A stretch of DNA of 64,000 nucleotides, taken from assembly GCA_029339505.1 (NCBI GenBank), contig JAQISU010000003.1, forward strand, positions 22,781,001 through 22,845,000, given 5' to 3'. This document shows positions 37,670 through 50,011 of this stretch, piece after piece. Positions within the stretch are counted from its first letter, which is position 1; each line of letters opens with the position of its first letter. Source of the stretch: Unio delphinus. Lineage: Eukaryota; Mollusca; Bivalvia; Unionida; Unionidae. The translations under genes and the position numbers were made by a program. Below the pieces are notes generated by a model. The model had not been told where the DNA came from. It ran no database searches and was given only the letters and a program-made list of their open reading frames with translations.

Positions 37670-38487
37670 TGTTACGTGCTTAGGCTCGAATAAGCAGCAA
37701 CACAGAAAGAGTGAAAACTAACAAACTTGTATAAATTGAACAAAGAATTTATTAAGTACAATTATTTTCATAAAAAAAATAAACTTACAGTTTTAGAGAA
37801 TCAAATCCAACATTAATCCAATATAGAATTCACAAAAATAATCCACTAATGGAATTGCAAGAGTCCTGATAAATAAATGTTCTTATAGTTCCAGGTTCGA
37901 ATCTTGACGATGTAATCCAAAATGGCTGACAATGTCAAGTGATGCAGTTCTTGTTTAATTATCATCCAAATGAATTATGAGCACATGTTTTCTCCTCCAA
38001 ATAGATAATAAATCCTTTCTTCAATGAATTGACACAAAGTCCAGAACAAAATAATAAAAATTATAACTCAAACATGAATACACAACTGTTCATTTTAAAG
38101 CCCAAAATTCTACTGAATTGTTCTATCCCAAACAAGTCTATATAACTGTTTTTCTTAAGTAAACAAGTGATCATGTGATTTTCTAGAAATTCATGGAAGG
38201 TCACTACCTTCAGCAAGTCACGTATTCTAGAGATTTCCTACACCCCAAGAACTAAAAATAAAAGTTATTCTTGAAATTAACCAATAGTTTTAAAGACCTG
38301 TTTATCAATCTGAAACAAGGTCAGATAAAGAAGTAACCAAGCCAAGGTCAAAAACTTGTTTACAGTTAGAGTGGTCAGCCTGAACTTTCTAGAAAAAAAT
38401 CTCCCAATTAATGAATATTAAACCCTAAATGACAAATTTGGATTTAATAATTAAAAATAAATAAAATTAAATGCAATAGCCGTAACA
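37670..38487 (-). repeat. Solo LTR of the Gmr1-like family in intron 2
   Basis: An 818-bp unit beginning TGTTACGTGC and ending GCCGTAACA, flanked by the 4-bp duplication TTAG (37666-37669 and 38488-38491). It is closely similar to 2941-3802 and in the same orientation, opposite to the host gene. Confidence 0.93.
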
Positions 38488-38491
38488 TTAG

Positions 38492-40120
38492 AGTTGTTGA
38501 CCTTTTGAAAAGGAGCCATGCATATTAATGAAGTGATCTTGTATTTGAAAGCTGAGCTTCTTGCCACTTAGCAAGATACTATTTTTTCTGATTTTTTGAT
38601 CAAACATAAGGTTGAGGTTATATTAATGAAAGACCATTCATTGATTGGCTCAGCATGTAATCTTTCTGGATCTAGAGACCATAGTTTTCCAGCTCCTATA
38701 CAGCTTGGTAAATGTTTACTGCAATAAGATCTTCCTTGAATTTTAAGCATCAATTATTAGAGTTATTACTCCTGATTATCAGACCAACCCACTTTTATTT
38801 TTGCACAGTGGTGTACCTTATTGGATATTAAATTAATCTAGTAGGCATCTTGATATTAATGAGATGTCTGCTGAGCCTGATTGTAATTGTGGCTTCAGGT
38901 ACCTGTTTGGCATGCACTATTATTTCGGAGTAGATTTATTGACCTTTTTTGTCAGTCTTGTCCACATATTTTTATGTGCAATAACTTCATTGGTATAATG
39001 AAACCTTGTCTTGATTTATTCTTTATTTTTCAGCAGCTGATCTGCATCATCGTTTAATGGACTTGTGACCTGTGAATTTTTTATTCACCCACTTTTGCTT
39101 CCACACAACAATTCACATTGTTGAACTCTTTTAATTTTATCAACATTTTTACCTAGCACATTAGTCTCCATATAACATCTCACTACTTACAGTGAAATTT
39201 ACTTGTTATATCTTTACATAGCATTAGGTTGCTATGATTTTTGTTTGTATTATTTGTACTGCATTTACCATATTTTTCAAGTAGCAGAAATACTTATTAT
39301 CAGCTCACCCATGTGAAGTGGAGATCAGCCATTCCATTTTGTCAAAACAGATAAAAACCTGTACATATGTACACAGACACTGTCACATTAACCTTTCCTC
39401 ATAGGTCTTAGTCAACAGTTTGGAGTGAGTTTCATACCACCTGAACCAGATTAAAGTAAAGCTCTTTAACGTAATGGAGATCTAACAGATACTGCTAAGA
39501 AGTCGTGTTTTGCTGGCCTTTTAGTTTATTAATGAAATTAAAGTTTTCACGTTATAAAAGTGAAAAACTTCATTTGGAATTGTTTCTAATTATTACTCTC
39601 ACTAATCCGAATTACAATGCTTATTTTGATATGATACTAAATATAAGTTGACAAGAAATTTCAAAGGTTGTCCGCACTCTTCTTATTATAAGTTGATATC
39701 AGTTGATTTAGATTGCATAGTACTTACCTTGGAGGATGGGTTTTAGTGGCCAGATTAATACATCTGTTTACATTATACATGTATTCTTGGTTGCATTCTT
39801 CTCAAGCTTAATGTGCACTGCAGTAATACTGTTATACTTGGAAACATGAATCTCAGCAAAGATTTGGATGTTTCTCAAAACACAATGGTCATTATGACTT
39901 ATACTACTTTTATTAAGTTTTGTGATTGCTCTGGTCATTTGCTAGAATCATTAAACTAGTTGAACATATGCTTTTCTCCCTTACAATAAAAGAATATCAC
40001 TGTGACCATCACCTATATTTGTAAAACTTGGATGCATATTGATGAGTCTTGCTTATCACAACATTTGGTCACTGCTGACTCATATGCCATATGTGTGTGT
40101 GTGTGTGTGTGATTGTATGT
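38492..40120. other. Intron 2 sequence; (GT)n at 40093-40111
   Basis: No exon fits here. A tempting open stretch at 38572-38680 starts in the wrong phase for exon 2 and is left out. A short GT microsatellite lies at the right end. Confidence 0.5.
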
Positions 40121-40124
40121 ATTA

Positions 40125-40290
40125 TCAGCATCCTCTTCTGACGAATCAATCTTCAGTGTCCGATTCTAAATATTGCAAATAATCCAACTGCCTAACATAT
40201 CTTTCCTCTGCTGACTCAATATTTCAGAGATCGAACCCGAGAAACTCATTTTTGTTCTCACCGTCATCAAGTCTTAACACGTGTAGTAAA
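40125..40290 (-). mobile_element. Fragment related to the piggyBac element at 27650
   Basis: The sequence from AGCATCCTCTTCTGAC to TCTCACCGTCATCAA parallels 28330-28495 word by word with many substitutions, including the AACATATCTTTCYTCTRCT block. It is a decayed piece of the transposase N-terminal region. Confidence 0.65.
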
Positions 40291-41557
40291 ACTGGTCACT
40301 GTTACAAACTCTGTTACAAACATATTTCTATTTCACCCTTTACCATCATCTTCTATCCAGAAAAATCTGCACCAATATAACTCATAATACTTTCAGTATT
40401 TGTGATAGAATAAAAGGATTAAACAAAATGGGTCTTAATTATAATTTTCCACATAAAATTAATTTTGTATTTTGGTTGGTCTAGGTGAGAAAAAGGTTAC
40501 AGTCTAAATATTACAGATAGAACTAAAGAATCGATCCTTGTTTGAGTGGTTCAGTACTAATATTACCTAATACACATAATGAATTAAATTGCATCTCTTG
40601 TAAATTTTAACAAAATATAAAATATATTAAACAATGATATGTTTTGTTCAAGATTATTAGCCACAGTGTAGGTACTTAGCAGTTTATATATTTAATGAAA
40701 GGTTGATTGAGTCTTGTAAGCTTTAAACTAACAAATTTTCTATGTTACATTGTCTGTGACAGCAACCAAATATATTGTGAAATGTGATCTTCCAGTTTCT
40801 GAAATGTATTTAGGCAATTTCCATTAAAAGACAATCTATTCCTGCTTTTTCTGAAGAAAAAAACAATAACAATATACAATTTTTGTAATAAAGTTTTATA
40901 ATTGAATTTGAAAACATTAGTGTGTAAATGAAGTATTTTTTAAACAAGGTCTGTAAATTACACTGCATTTATTTTCATTTGCAAAAGCATACTGTATTAA
41001 AACCATGCAGTAGATACAATATTATGGCTGAGATAAATTCTTTTGTTCTTATTTGAAAACTCTCCTTATGCAGTCTTTATTATTTCTTTTAGGACATATC
41101 TCCTTTTCCCTACTCCCTTCTTGCATTTTCTATATCGGGCATGTGCAACTTTCTCCAAGCAAGGGTCGAAAAAGTAATTTTAAAGTCACACCCTATGATG
41201 CAAATAAATGGATAAAAGCAGGTCATGGGCAGGATCCAGCCTCAGCCCTGTGGTTTGTACATACTTGCTGCTAATGACACATGAAATTGTAGATTGAGCT
41301 TTCTTGAAAACTTGACAGCATCTTTTTGGGTATTCTAGTGAAGGGAGCCATGTGACCTGGTTTATGCCTGTCAGATGTCTTGCATGTTCTAATAAATGAA
41401 GAAATGATTGTCAGAACATTAAAACATGTCATCTTAGTCTGTTCTTGTCTTTATAAAATAATTAGTCATGATACAATTAGAAAATTGTTAATTATACTTG
41501 TCTTTCTAGAATTATTCGACATGATGTAATTAGATAATTTATAATTTTCTTTTCCAG
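40291..41557. other. Intron 2, remainder; no gene recognised
   Basis: AT-rich sequence; the open frame at 41053-41274 does not join to the exons in phase and I do not recognise it. Confidence 0.45.
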
Positions 41558-41609
41558 ATTCAGTACCAGCTCTGTGGTGACATCCCTCACATTTGTTTCC
41601 AAACATGGG
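41558..41609 (+). CDS. WD40 gene exon 3 (52 bp)
   Basis: Acceptor TTTTCTTTTCCAG, donor GGG/GTAATG. Its first base completes the Arg codon of exon 2 and it reads FSTSSVVTSLTFVSKHG, ending in phase 0. It was found because exons 2 and 4 do not match in phase; a single exon of length 3n+1 was needed, and this one fits and gives a WD-like VTSLTF strand. Confidence 0.75.
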
Positions 41610-41861
41610 GTAATGGACATTCACATTTCTTAGTTTCAGTCTTTTGTATGTTGTCATTCATTTTTTTAATTCATCTTTCAATCAGTTATCCACACTTTTG
41701 TGTCCGAGGCATACATTTCAAACTGTTCAGGTATAATAAAAATTTTGTACATATTTGACTTGCTAAATCATGAAATACTCCTGTCTTAGCTAAAAATATG
41801 TAAAGTTTCCACTCTGACAGTAAATTAATTTAAATCCTACCAAAGTAAATATTCAAGCAAA

Positions 41862-42090
41862 TTTGCAATGGGAATTTTTTTTAGTCTTTAGTCTTTCAGG
41901 TTCCATTTCATGGCTATTATTATTTCTTATATTTACAAATGATTTACTTTTGGTTGCAACCCACGTTAAGTCAGATCTTTTTGCAGCTGATACTACCCAT
42001 AACACTTCCCCCAAAAATCTTGATCAAATCCAGTTAAAACTGATCAATAACTTTAACAGTGCAGTTGAATGTTTGGTATTTGTATTTGTT
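41862..42090 (+). pseudogene. L2/CR1-like reverse transcriptase fragment, palm region
   Basis: The frame reads LLLFLIFTNDLLLVATHVKS and then DLFAADTTHNTSPKNLDQIQ. This is the catalytic palm of an L2/CR1-type RT, with the first Asp of the usual FADD changed to Ala. The piece is dead and cut on both sides. Confidence 0.75.
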
Positions 42091-42183
42091 TTCATTTAAT
42101 TTTGATGACTATCAATGATACAGGTACAGAATTATTTGAAAGAAGTTTTCTGTGCTCTAATACCATGACCTGAACTCTTTACG

Positions 42184-42920
42184 ATTATAATAACAATAAT
42201 AATAATAATATGAATAAGGACTTTGTATAGCGCCTAATCTTTAGAAGCTCTAAGCAGATTACAAATAACATCTGAGCAGCAGAGGGTGGGGTGGGGGAAC
42301 AGACCATCTGCAATGTTATGAGTACCAAAAAACAAAAAAACCTTTTAACAAACACTGTGATATTAGAAAACAAAGAAATGCTGAAAAATTTAAGGTAGGA
42401 AACATTATTAGGTCTTTAAGTTCTTGCAGTTGAAAAAGGTGCATTTTAAGAGCACTCTTGAAAGGGATGAGTGTTCTTGTGTCTTATTTCAATGGGTAAT
42501 TCATTCAGTGTTGTCGGGCCCTGGTATACTAAAGAACATTGTTCGTATGACTTAGTTTTCATAATTGGAATAATATTGGCAGAAGAGGAGCATAAGTATC
42601 TTGCTGGTGTGACAGAAATCCTTCAGTGAAATGTAGCACAGATAACAAATTTTGTGTTTGATTCTGGATTGAATGGAAAGCCATTGTAGGGTACTGAGCA
42701 GCGTGGAGGTGTGCTCTGAATGTGGTAGTCTAAAGATGATCTGAGCAGCTGTGTTTTGAAGTTTCTGGAGTAGATATTGAGATGAACCAGACATAATTGA
42801 GTCACAATAGTCCAGTCTTGAAAGTACTGATGAACACACAAGTATTTTAGTGGCATCAGCTAAAAGATATTTGCGAATGGAGCTGATGTGTTTCAGCTCA
42901 AGATATGTAGCCATAAAGAC
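42184..42920 (-). mobile_element. L2/CR1-like LINE 3' end fragment
   Basis: On the minus strand: ISSIRKYLLADATKILVCS, then LSRLDYCDSIMSGSSQYLLQ and TLQWLSIQSRIKHKICYL (42890-42620). Frame-shifted sequence encoding the ALKTHLF-like end follows, then a 3' UTR with TATACAAAGTCC and an ATT-rich tail near 42190. It faces the RT fragment at 41862 in opposite orientation, so the two are not one insertion. Confidence 0.8.
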
Positions 42921-43267
42921 AGGTTCAAATGCTCCTAACGGTTGTTGCTAAAATTCTGTATCGTAACTGTATGGTGACGACGAGTCAGTTGAAATTATTT
43001 GTTAAGGTTCTGCACAATGGGCAAAAGAATTAAAATTTTAATATACATTGCCATAAATTGATTATTATTGTTTTGATTTTATCACCTTTTTCCTTGCCTG
43101 TCTGTTGTTTGATTAAAAAGCAGTCATACAGATCAGTATTATATGATGGTGTTCGTAAAATTATATTACAGCAAGCTTCTATACATATACCTACTGTTAG
43201 GTTATTATAGAAACTTAAGGGATACAAGCTTTGAGCTTATTGTGTAACCCTCTAAAAATATAGGATT

Positions 43268-43342
43268 ACAGTAATAATAATAATAACAATAATAATGATA
43301 ATAATAATAATAACTATTATTGTTATCATTATTATTATTAAC
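43268..43342. repeat. (AAT)n followed by (ATT)n, inverted
   Basis: Imperfect AAT repeats turn into ATT repeats near 43313, making a palindromic tract. Confidence 0.85.
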
Positions 43343-43446
43343 CTACTTAATTTAATGAACCCTTTTGTACCGTATTATTGTATGCTTAAATGTTAACTTA
43401 AGAAAGCATGTCTTGCCTAATTTAGTGTTGCTTTTTTCTTGTCAAG

Positions 43447-43541
43447 GTATATCTGGCATTCACACAGGACCTGTTTCTCAAGGTATTCACTGATCGCTTT
43501 GTAGAGGTTTACAAGATCTTCTGGTTGACAACAGTTTTGTG
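43447..43541 (+). CDS. WD40 gene exon 4
   Basis: Acceptor CTTTTTTCTTGTCAAG, donor TGTG/GTAAGT. Phase 0 start, reading VYLAFTQDLFLKVFTDRFVE and VYKIFWLTTVL, with two bases (TG) left for the next exon. The alternation of aromatic and acidic residues fits a propeller blade. Confidence 0.85.
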
Positions 43542-44014
43542 GTAAGTTCTTTAAGTTACATAATCCTTTATATGATTACAGTTTTCTAAAAATGTACAGT
43601 TCTTACAGTCCTAATCTTTGAATTGAGATGCTTTATGTGGTAGTTTGATAAATCAATCCCGAGACCTGTATGTTGTGTGGTTTGTGTTATGATCTTTCCT
43701 GTTTGTAAAACATTGCAGTTTATTGCAGACATATTTGAATCTATGAGTGCACATATCAAACATTTTTAATCCCTTCCTCGTATTTCTCATAGCTCTTGAG
43801 ATGAATTTGGTTGAAGGTTTTTTTTAAAATCTATATGGGATATTGCAGTATGAAAGCCGATGTATGACAACTTGTAAATCAAAGCTATAGCTGCACTGTA
43901 ATTTTGTACTGTTTCTTGGACATTTATCTAGACTGTTCTTTTCTTTTGATACCTAATTGATTTTGTAATTAACTCAGAATTAAATTGTTTGTTTGTTTGA
44001 TTAGGATTTTTAAC

Positions 44015-44305
44015 ATAGCTTTAAAAACAATTCAGTCATATCGCAACGATGTCTGCAATGAGACAGTTTATAGTGATGTCTAGCACTGGATTATCATGCC
44101 ACAGGCATGTAGCATGATGTCCCATCCAGTCACATTATCCTTACACCAGGTCAACCAGTCCTAACACTAACCTCTTAAAGCTGAGCGCCTAGCGAGGCAG
44201 CTGTTAGTATACCATTTTTGCAGGTCTTTGATATGACTCAGCCAGGGATTGAACCCATGACCTTCTGCTTCCGCGGTGGATGCTCTGACTGCTAAGCCAT
44301 TGTAG
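44015..44305 (-). mobile_element. tRNA-derived SINE in intron 4
   Basis: The minus strand starts with a tRNA-like head holding an A box like TGGCTTAGCAGTC (44299-44287) and a B box GGTTCAATCCC (44255-44245). The body includes GGTTAGTGTTAGGACTGG and the tail GATATGACTGAATTG. I recall closely similar sequences as common repeats in mollusc genomes, but cannot run a search. The head would act as an internal RNA polymerase III promoter. Confidence 0.75.
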
Positions 44306-44310
44306 CGGTT

Positions 44311-45159
44311 AATACAAAATAATACAAAATTAACTACTTTTTCACCATGATTGTTTACTTTGGAGCGACTATTGGAAAAACATTTAATTTGTTTCTCTTG
44401 TAAGGGCTTTAGTATCACATGTGATTGAGTTGGTCACATTATTTCCACCAAGTACATATAATCTGCAGAAATCAATATTTATATTTACATATTCACAATA
44501 AAAAATACATCTCAAAATATCTGTTGTCACTGTTTATACTGTATATTAGACTACTTTTCTCATCACTATTTTGCACAACTGAATATTTCTTTGGAATAAA
44601 CCCTCGCATTTTCATCTAAGTTAAATGTTGGCCCTGAATCTGCTGTAAAAGTCATCCACATGTATTGGTCCCATCGTGTTCGGATCAGAAAAGATCGTAG
44701 AGTCTTTCATCCTCAGATTTAGATAAATCTGATATGTCAGGTGTCGAAACAGAACTTGTGCAAATGTCCAATCCTTTGTCTTTAATCTAATCATTAAAAG
44801 CAATGTCATTTGCAATGCCATCAATTTCAAATCTTTGAAAACTTTTATTGGAATCATCGTTTGGAATACATGAATGTTGCCATTTTGTTTTTTCGTTGAT
44901 AATTGACCTTGTTTTCAAAGAAAATTCATGCCTGTATGCTGTAAAACTACTAATAGAACACTTCAATCATTTTATGTAAGGACTATAATCATTGGCTAAA
45001 TATTGTTAAAAGGACCAGATGTTTGCCATTTCACCTAATGCAAAGCTTTAATACGAACAATATATATATATATATATACATCTTGGGGGATTTCCCAACT
45101 CTTGGCTGGAAACGAATGTATAAGCCAGCCGGGACAGAGCAAATAGTTTTAGCAGCTTG
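44311..45159. other. Intron 4; no gene recognised
   Basis: The minus-strand frame at 44621-44857 may be an eroded transposase tail but matches nothing I can name. A short (TA)n lies at 45060-45078. Confidence 0.4.
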
Positions 45160-45161
45160 TA

Positions 45162-45322
45162 CAGCAGAACCTGTCTTGAAAGACCACCCTTTCTGCCATA
45201 AAATTATGGTCTCTCATAACAGGTAATGATGCTATATAATCATTATATTTGTGCACTGAGAATATGGTCTTTCAAGACAGATGGACTCACATAGCAGTGG
45301 TCTTTCAAGACAGGTTTCACTG
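45162..45322. mobile_element. 161-bp Tc1/mariner-type MITE
   Basis: The ends CAGCAGAACCTGTCTTGAAA and CAGTGAAACCTGTCTTGAAA (the latter read on the minus strand) form an inverted repeat of about 26 bp, flanked by TA on both sides (45160-45161 and 45323-45324). TA duplication and CAGT-type ends fit the Tc1/mariner/pogo group. Confidence 0.8.
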
Positions 45323-46080
45323 TACATGTCTCTGGGGTTGTAAGGCTATTTTAAACCTCACATATCTGTGTTAGCAGAAGGTAAAGAGATATACAAGATG
45401 ATGCGAAGAATCTGGCTTGACACTAATAATTAGGTGATTTTAAAAATTTAAGTATCAAGCCAAAAACACGTGCAGACATCTGTAAACACATATATTAAAT
45501 ATAAAATATCATCCTGCATTGAAAAATTCAATGGTGAAAATGATGCAAAATTACAGAAAAACTGGTGGTATTCAGTGTACTAGAAATATTCAATTGTCTA
45601 ATGATTTCATCTATTTGAAACATTGATTATGAAAAGAAGAAATGCTAGGACAGTCACCTACCTTATGTCACTGGGAATGTTGTTCTATATCATTGGACCA
45701 GTATATTAAAAACTTTTGTTTCTTTGACCTTAGTATAGGACCTTAATTTGGAGTACCACCAGCATCCCTTTGGTGAAAGATATTGCTTAGAAAGAAATGG
45801 CGTTTTCTGGATACTTTATAAAGTTGCATACAAACTCTTTAACTCCTTCTCAAGAAAATTTGACACAATACACAGCTTCCTACCCCCATCCCAGCCTGCC
45901 ACCCCAATGGCAACATTAAATGGTTAGATAAATTTATATATGGACAGAAAATGTTAAGAACATGCTCCAATTATGTATATACAGTACAAATTAAAAGTCA
46001 AAAAACAAAGTGGATAACTTGAGAATGTATTCTTTAAGTTTTAACATATTTGTCAAATCATATGTGATATTATTTAACAG

Positions 46081-46162
46081 TTTGGTGTATAACAGAGTGC
46101 TAGATGAAATCTATATAGGAGGCATTGGTTTGCTGGAGATTTGGAAGATTCAAGGGACCGAG
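46081..46162 (+). CDS. WD40 gene exon 5
   Basis: Acceptor TATTTAACAG, donor GAG/GTAAAT. Its first base makes TGT (Cys) with exon 4, and it reads LVYNRVLDEIYIGGIGLLEI and WKIQGTE, ending in phase 0. EIYIGGIGLLEIWK is a good WD blade edge. Confidence 0.88.
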
Positions 46163-46950
46163 GTAAATGAAGTCTTTCCTTATAACATTGGTGAGAGGGT
46201 AAATTATTTTTTGCAGAAGGTGTAGCCAGTTCTCAAAACTGGTTTCGTATTTATTTGTTACTAAGTAGTTACAGTGTGCAAAGTCAGCTCTATCCCTTCT
46301 TTAAGTTTTCCCTAGGTTATTCCATGTAAAAATAGGAAGTTTATACCATTATTGTAGACCAGTCTTTCACAAATTTTTCTCCTGATCATCCAGTACCCCC
46401 ATTTTCATTTCTGTTCTGTGATGATGTTTAACTTCAGATTTAAATCATATTTGTTATTGTTATTTTTATATGTTGATGAGATGTCTGATGAGTTTAGTTA
46501 TCAGCATTGTAGGTTGTCATTGTTTTCTTCTCATTGGTAATAATCCATTTTATTTTGCAGAATAAATATACTAGTTATTACTATTACATTTCAATAACAC
46601 ATGATATTTCTGTTGATCTCAATATGATTCTGTTTATCAAAAGTTGTTTCTCATTTTTTGCCTTTTTGGTAATAAACTAAGAGATCTTTTGGATGAATTA
46701 TTTTCCATTATTCATTGTCTAAAGTCCATCGTCTGTCATTCTGAGAGCAGAAGTTTATTATTGCTACTCCTGAACTATTTGGAGGTTTACCATGTAACTT
46801 TACACGTACATTCATTTTCATGTCTAGTTTTGAGGCTCTCAAACTGCTTATTTAAAGACACATTTTTTGGCATTTTTAAAAATATTAAACAGGTAAACAG
46901 CAAAGCTTCTGTTTTTGATAATATTTTGTTCAGTTTGTTTTCTTCTTCAG

Positions 46951-47007
46951 CATGCTGCTGTACCAGTTCTGGTTAAGAAATGTGATGTAACTCTGACAGA
47001 AGATGAT
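46951..47007 (+). CDS. WD40 gene exon 6 (57 bp)
   Basis: Acceptor TTTTCTTCTTCAG, donor GAT/GTAAGT. Phase 0 in and out, reading HAAVPVLVKKCDVTLTEDD. Confidence 0.88.
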
Positions 47008-47269
47008 GTAAGTAGCATTACAAAGTTGGCACGACAAAATTGAGCTTTATAAAAATAAAAAATATTTAACCTGTTACTAAGTATGATTTCTTTTGGTACA
47101 TGCCTGCCGTGGAGTGTATTTTGTTATGTCATGGTGCAATTCATTCTTTTATCCATCTGTTTGTCCATTTGCTACCAATGTCACACAAGAACTCGGATTG
47201 TCTACCATCGAATTAGAACAGTATGCACATGGCTTGTACTTGGGATGAGAAAGAAATGTTTATTTCAGA

Positions 47270-47760
47270 CTGAAAAGCTCAAATGTCAAGGTCACTATGA
47301 CTGAGGAAAGAAATGGTTTCTGCACAACTTGATTTCTCCACTATCTGCAGATTCCAAATGTTATGAAAAGGTTGCATTTGGGATATGGAAGAATTGTTTT
47401 GATTTTAGGTTCAGAAGGTTAAAGTTCAAGGTCACTATGAAAAGAATAAATATGGTTCTAAACAAGAGTTCTACATCATCTGAAGTTACCAGACTTTGTG
47501 GATTTTTTTGTGGTTTGATTTAGGAAGAGCCATATTAATGGATGGGGGAAGGTCAATATGACTGGAGAAAGAATATTGATTTAAATGCAATAACTTGTGT
47601 TCCCTATTACAGATCTGGATCCAGCTTTGTTTATGTTGGCTCTTTAGTTAAGGAAGAAGTCTATCAGTTTTGTGTTTAAAAGTTCCATGGACATGGTCAC
47701 TAGGACTAAAAGGACAAAAAAAGTTTCTGCACAAAATTTCATTTATCGAAACAGAGAACT
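47270..47760. repeat. Decayed tandem repeat of about 120-145 bp with AAGGTCA words
   Basis: Blocks with AAGGTCACTATGAC-like sequence occur at about 47287, 47427, 47549 and 47692, each followed by AAAGAA-rich sequence. Further single AAGGTCACA words lie at 48800 and 49216. Confidence 0.6.
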
Positions 47761-49927
47761 GTTACAGTGGGGCAGGTGTATATAGTGCCATTCATGGCAT
47801 TCTTGTTCTTTAATACCGCCATTTTCATCTTGATAAAATTTGTGATTGTCGACCAAAGACTTTTAAGTATTTTTGTTCAAAATGTTTTATCAGAAGTGTA
47901 GAACTTTAAGGTTTCAAAGTATGTGGTATGTTGTTTGTGCAAACTGCACAAGTACCCTACTAGACTTTTGTCTTACCATATGTTCAACTAAAACACCTTC
48001 AGTATGGATGTGGTTAGTTGGCTGATTTGAGTAATCAGCAATCATTTCAAATGTTTATTATATAATAGTTGATTGATAGATACCCCATGGAGCTTAGAGT
48101 TCATTTGATGAAGACCGTAGGAGATTCACCTTGAACTTTTAGCCTACATGCTTCCATCACCAGCAGTGAATGCTAGTAAAAGACATTCTTGGAGTTTATA
48201 GCACAGTTTCTCCTTTTCTCTACTTTTGTCATGAAAGAAACTTCAAGTGTTCCTGTGGTGTAGAAAACCAAGGCAAACCCTCTGGATCAGAGGATAGTAT
48301 TTGTTTTGGATAGAAGAAGCCAGAGCGTAGACTAGAAGCTTTTCGTGCAACTGCAAGAATAAATGATTTTGCTTGTAATTATATTAGTAGTATTAGTAAA
48401 GATTTTTTAAGTAAGCACTTATGAAAAAGTGAGATTATTTATGGAATGACAGTTATTATTGAGGAAAAGGAAAAACAAATTATTATTGTTAATTTGAAAA
48501 TTTATTATGTTTATTTTTGTTTCTTGTATTAAATTAGTAAGTGGAAGAAGAACACTTTATACAGAGAATAGTTTTTTGAAAAATGAAACTGGTCATTAAT
48601 AGTTATTGAAAAGTCATTTAATTTCAGTTCTCCTGATGTTTGTGAACTCTTTATATATGTGTGTTATGGTTTGGGTTAAACATTATCATTTGCTGATACT
48701 TCCAAACCCTGTTAGTGAATTTCATAATGCATTGGATGAATCATAGTGAAGCTAAGGCTATTTATTATGTGACGTTGCTCAAACTTTTGATCTTGAGGTC
48801 AAGGTCACAGATTGTACAGCATTAATTTTGTCATCATTTATTACAACTTATCTTTCAATATTTGTTTTCTTTTTGACAAATGTTGCAAAACAAAAGGCAT
48901 AACATTAGAATGTATATTGGTTTGATTGTTCAGCAATGTTTGGTTAATGTTTTATTTCAAGGGGATAACCTTGCCATCCTCATTGTACTTTTCCCACAAA
49001 TTCACTGGAGGGGGATGAGGGTGTGACTATTTCTTGAGACATTATGGCCACAGGGTCACTGGAAGCAGTCGTTTAAATTGTATGCTGTTTGTCATTGGTT
49101 TAAGTGTTTTGAAAGTCCTATTGCCATTGATGAATTGACATCAGAGAAACTAAAGATGTTTACCATGGTCCATAAATATTGCTGCTTTTGAGGAGATCAA
49201 GCGGTAAGATATCAAGGTCACAGTTAACAGTGTCTTTGTTTTTGGGTGATTATTCTCATGTCATGTGTCTATAGCATTTGACTTAAAAAAAGGTTCACCG
49301 GTACATAAGGCACATCTTTGTAAATGAGGGATCCAGACTTTATGGGTCAGGATCACAGGATGAATTGTTACTTATTTTTTGGGGGATACATTGCAAGGCT
49401 TTCAAAACATTTTGGGATTTTAAACCAATCTAACCAATGTGAACAACAAATAAATTATTTGATATCCACACGTTTCCATGTCATTTACAAAGAGAAGTTG
49501 TCAGGATATATTTCCGTATTAAAGAAACCAGATAGAATGTGTACATTCATTAGTTGTATGAAATAATAAGGCAGTAATACATGTATTTTGATATAATGAT
49601 GAGCTCATAATTTATCTATTTGTTTCTTTCTCATTTATGAAATATTTATTAAGAATTTTATTCTATTCTGCATTTACATTAGTGTCTTATTATCAAATTC
49701 AGTGCATGAAAACTGATACACACCAATAAGAGCATTTATATTTAAGCTTATTTTTAAAGGAATATATATAACACATCCACTAATTTAAAATGCTGTGTAT
49801 GGGGGAGTGAGGAGGCAGGATGATGCATTTTATGGAATAGTCTCCCAGTTCATTTGCCAAGGATAAAAGAATAAAACTAGCGATCCACTAAACATTTCTA
49901 ACAAAGAACTTGTTATCTGTTTTTCAG
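47761..49927. other. Intron 6, remainder; no gene recognised
   Basis: AT-rich sequence without exons that fit the phase. The frame at 49324-49566 has no recognisable content. Confidence 0.5.
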
Positions 49928-50011
49928 TGGGTGCAGGAAATTAAGTTTGATAACAGTCTGGATCTGTTGTATGCAATGTGTGGAATGGGCATAGTTGTTT
50001 TCAATACAAAG
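49928..50011 (+). CDS. WD40 gene exon 7
   Basis: Acceptor CTGTTTTTCAG, donor AAG/GTGAGG. Phase 0 in and out, reading WVQEIKFDNSLDLLYAMCGM and then GIVVFNTK, a WD blade with the usual strand-c hydrophobics. Confidence 0.9.

Noticed and set aside
38572..38690. Extra exon between exons 2 and 3
   Set aside because: The open stretch (QDTIFSDFLIKHK...) begins in phase 0 while exon 2 leaves two bases, and adding it breaks the join to exon 3.
41053..41274. Possible host exon or small protein
   Set aside because: No acceptor/donor combination fits phase, and the sequence does not resemble the flanking WD40 exons.
44200..44310. A tRNA gene on the minus strand
   Set aside because: A and B boxes are present, but no acceptor stem closes, and the sequence continues into a SINE body.
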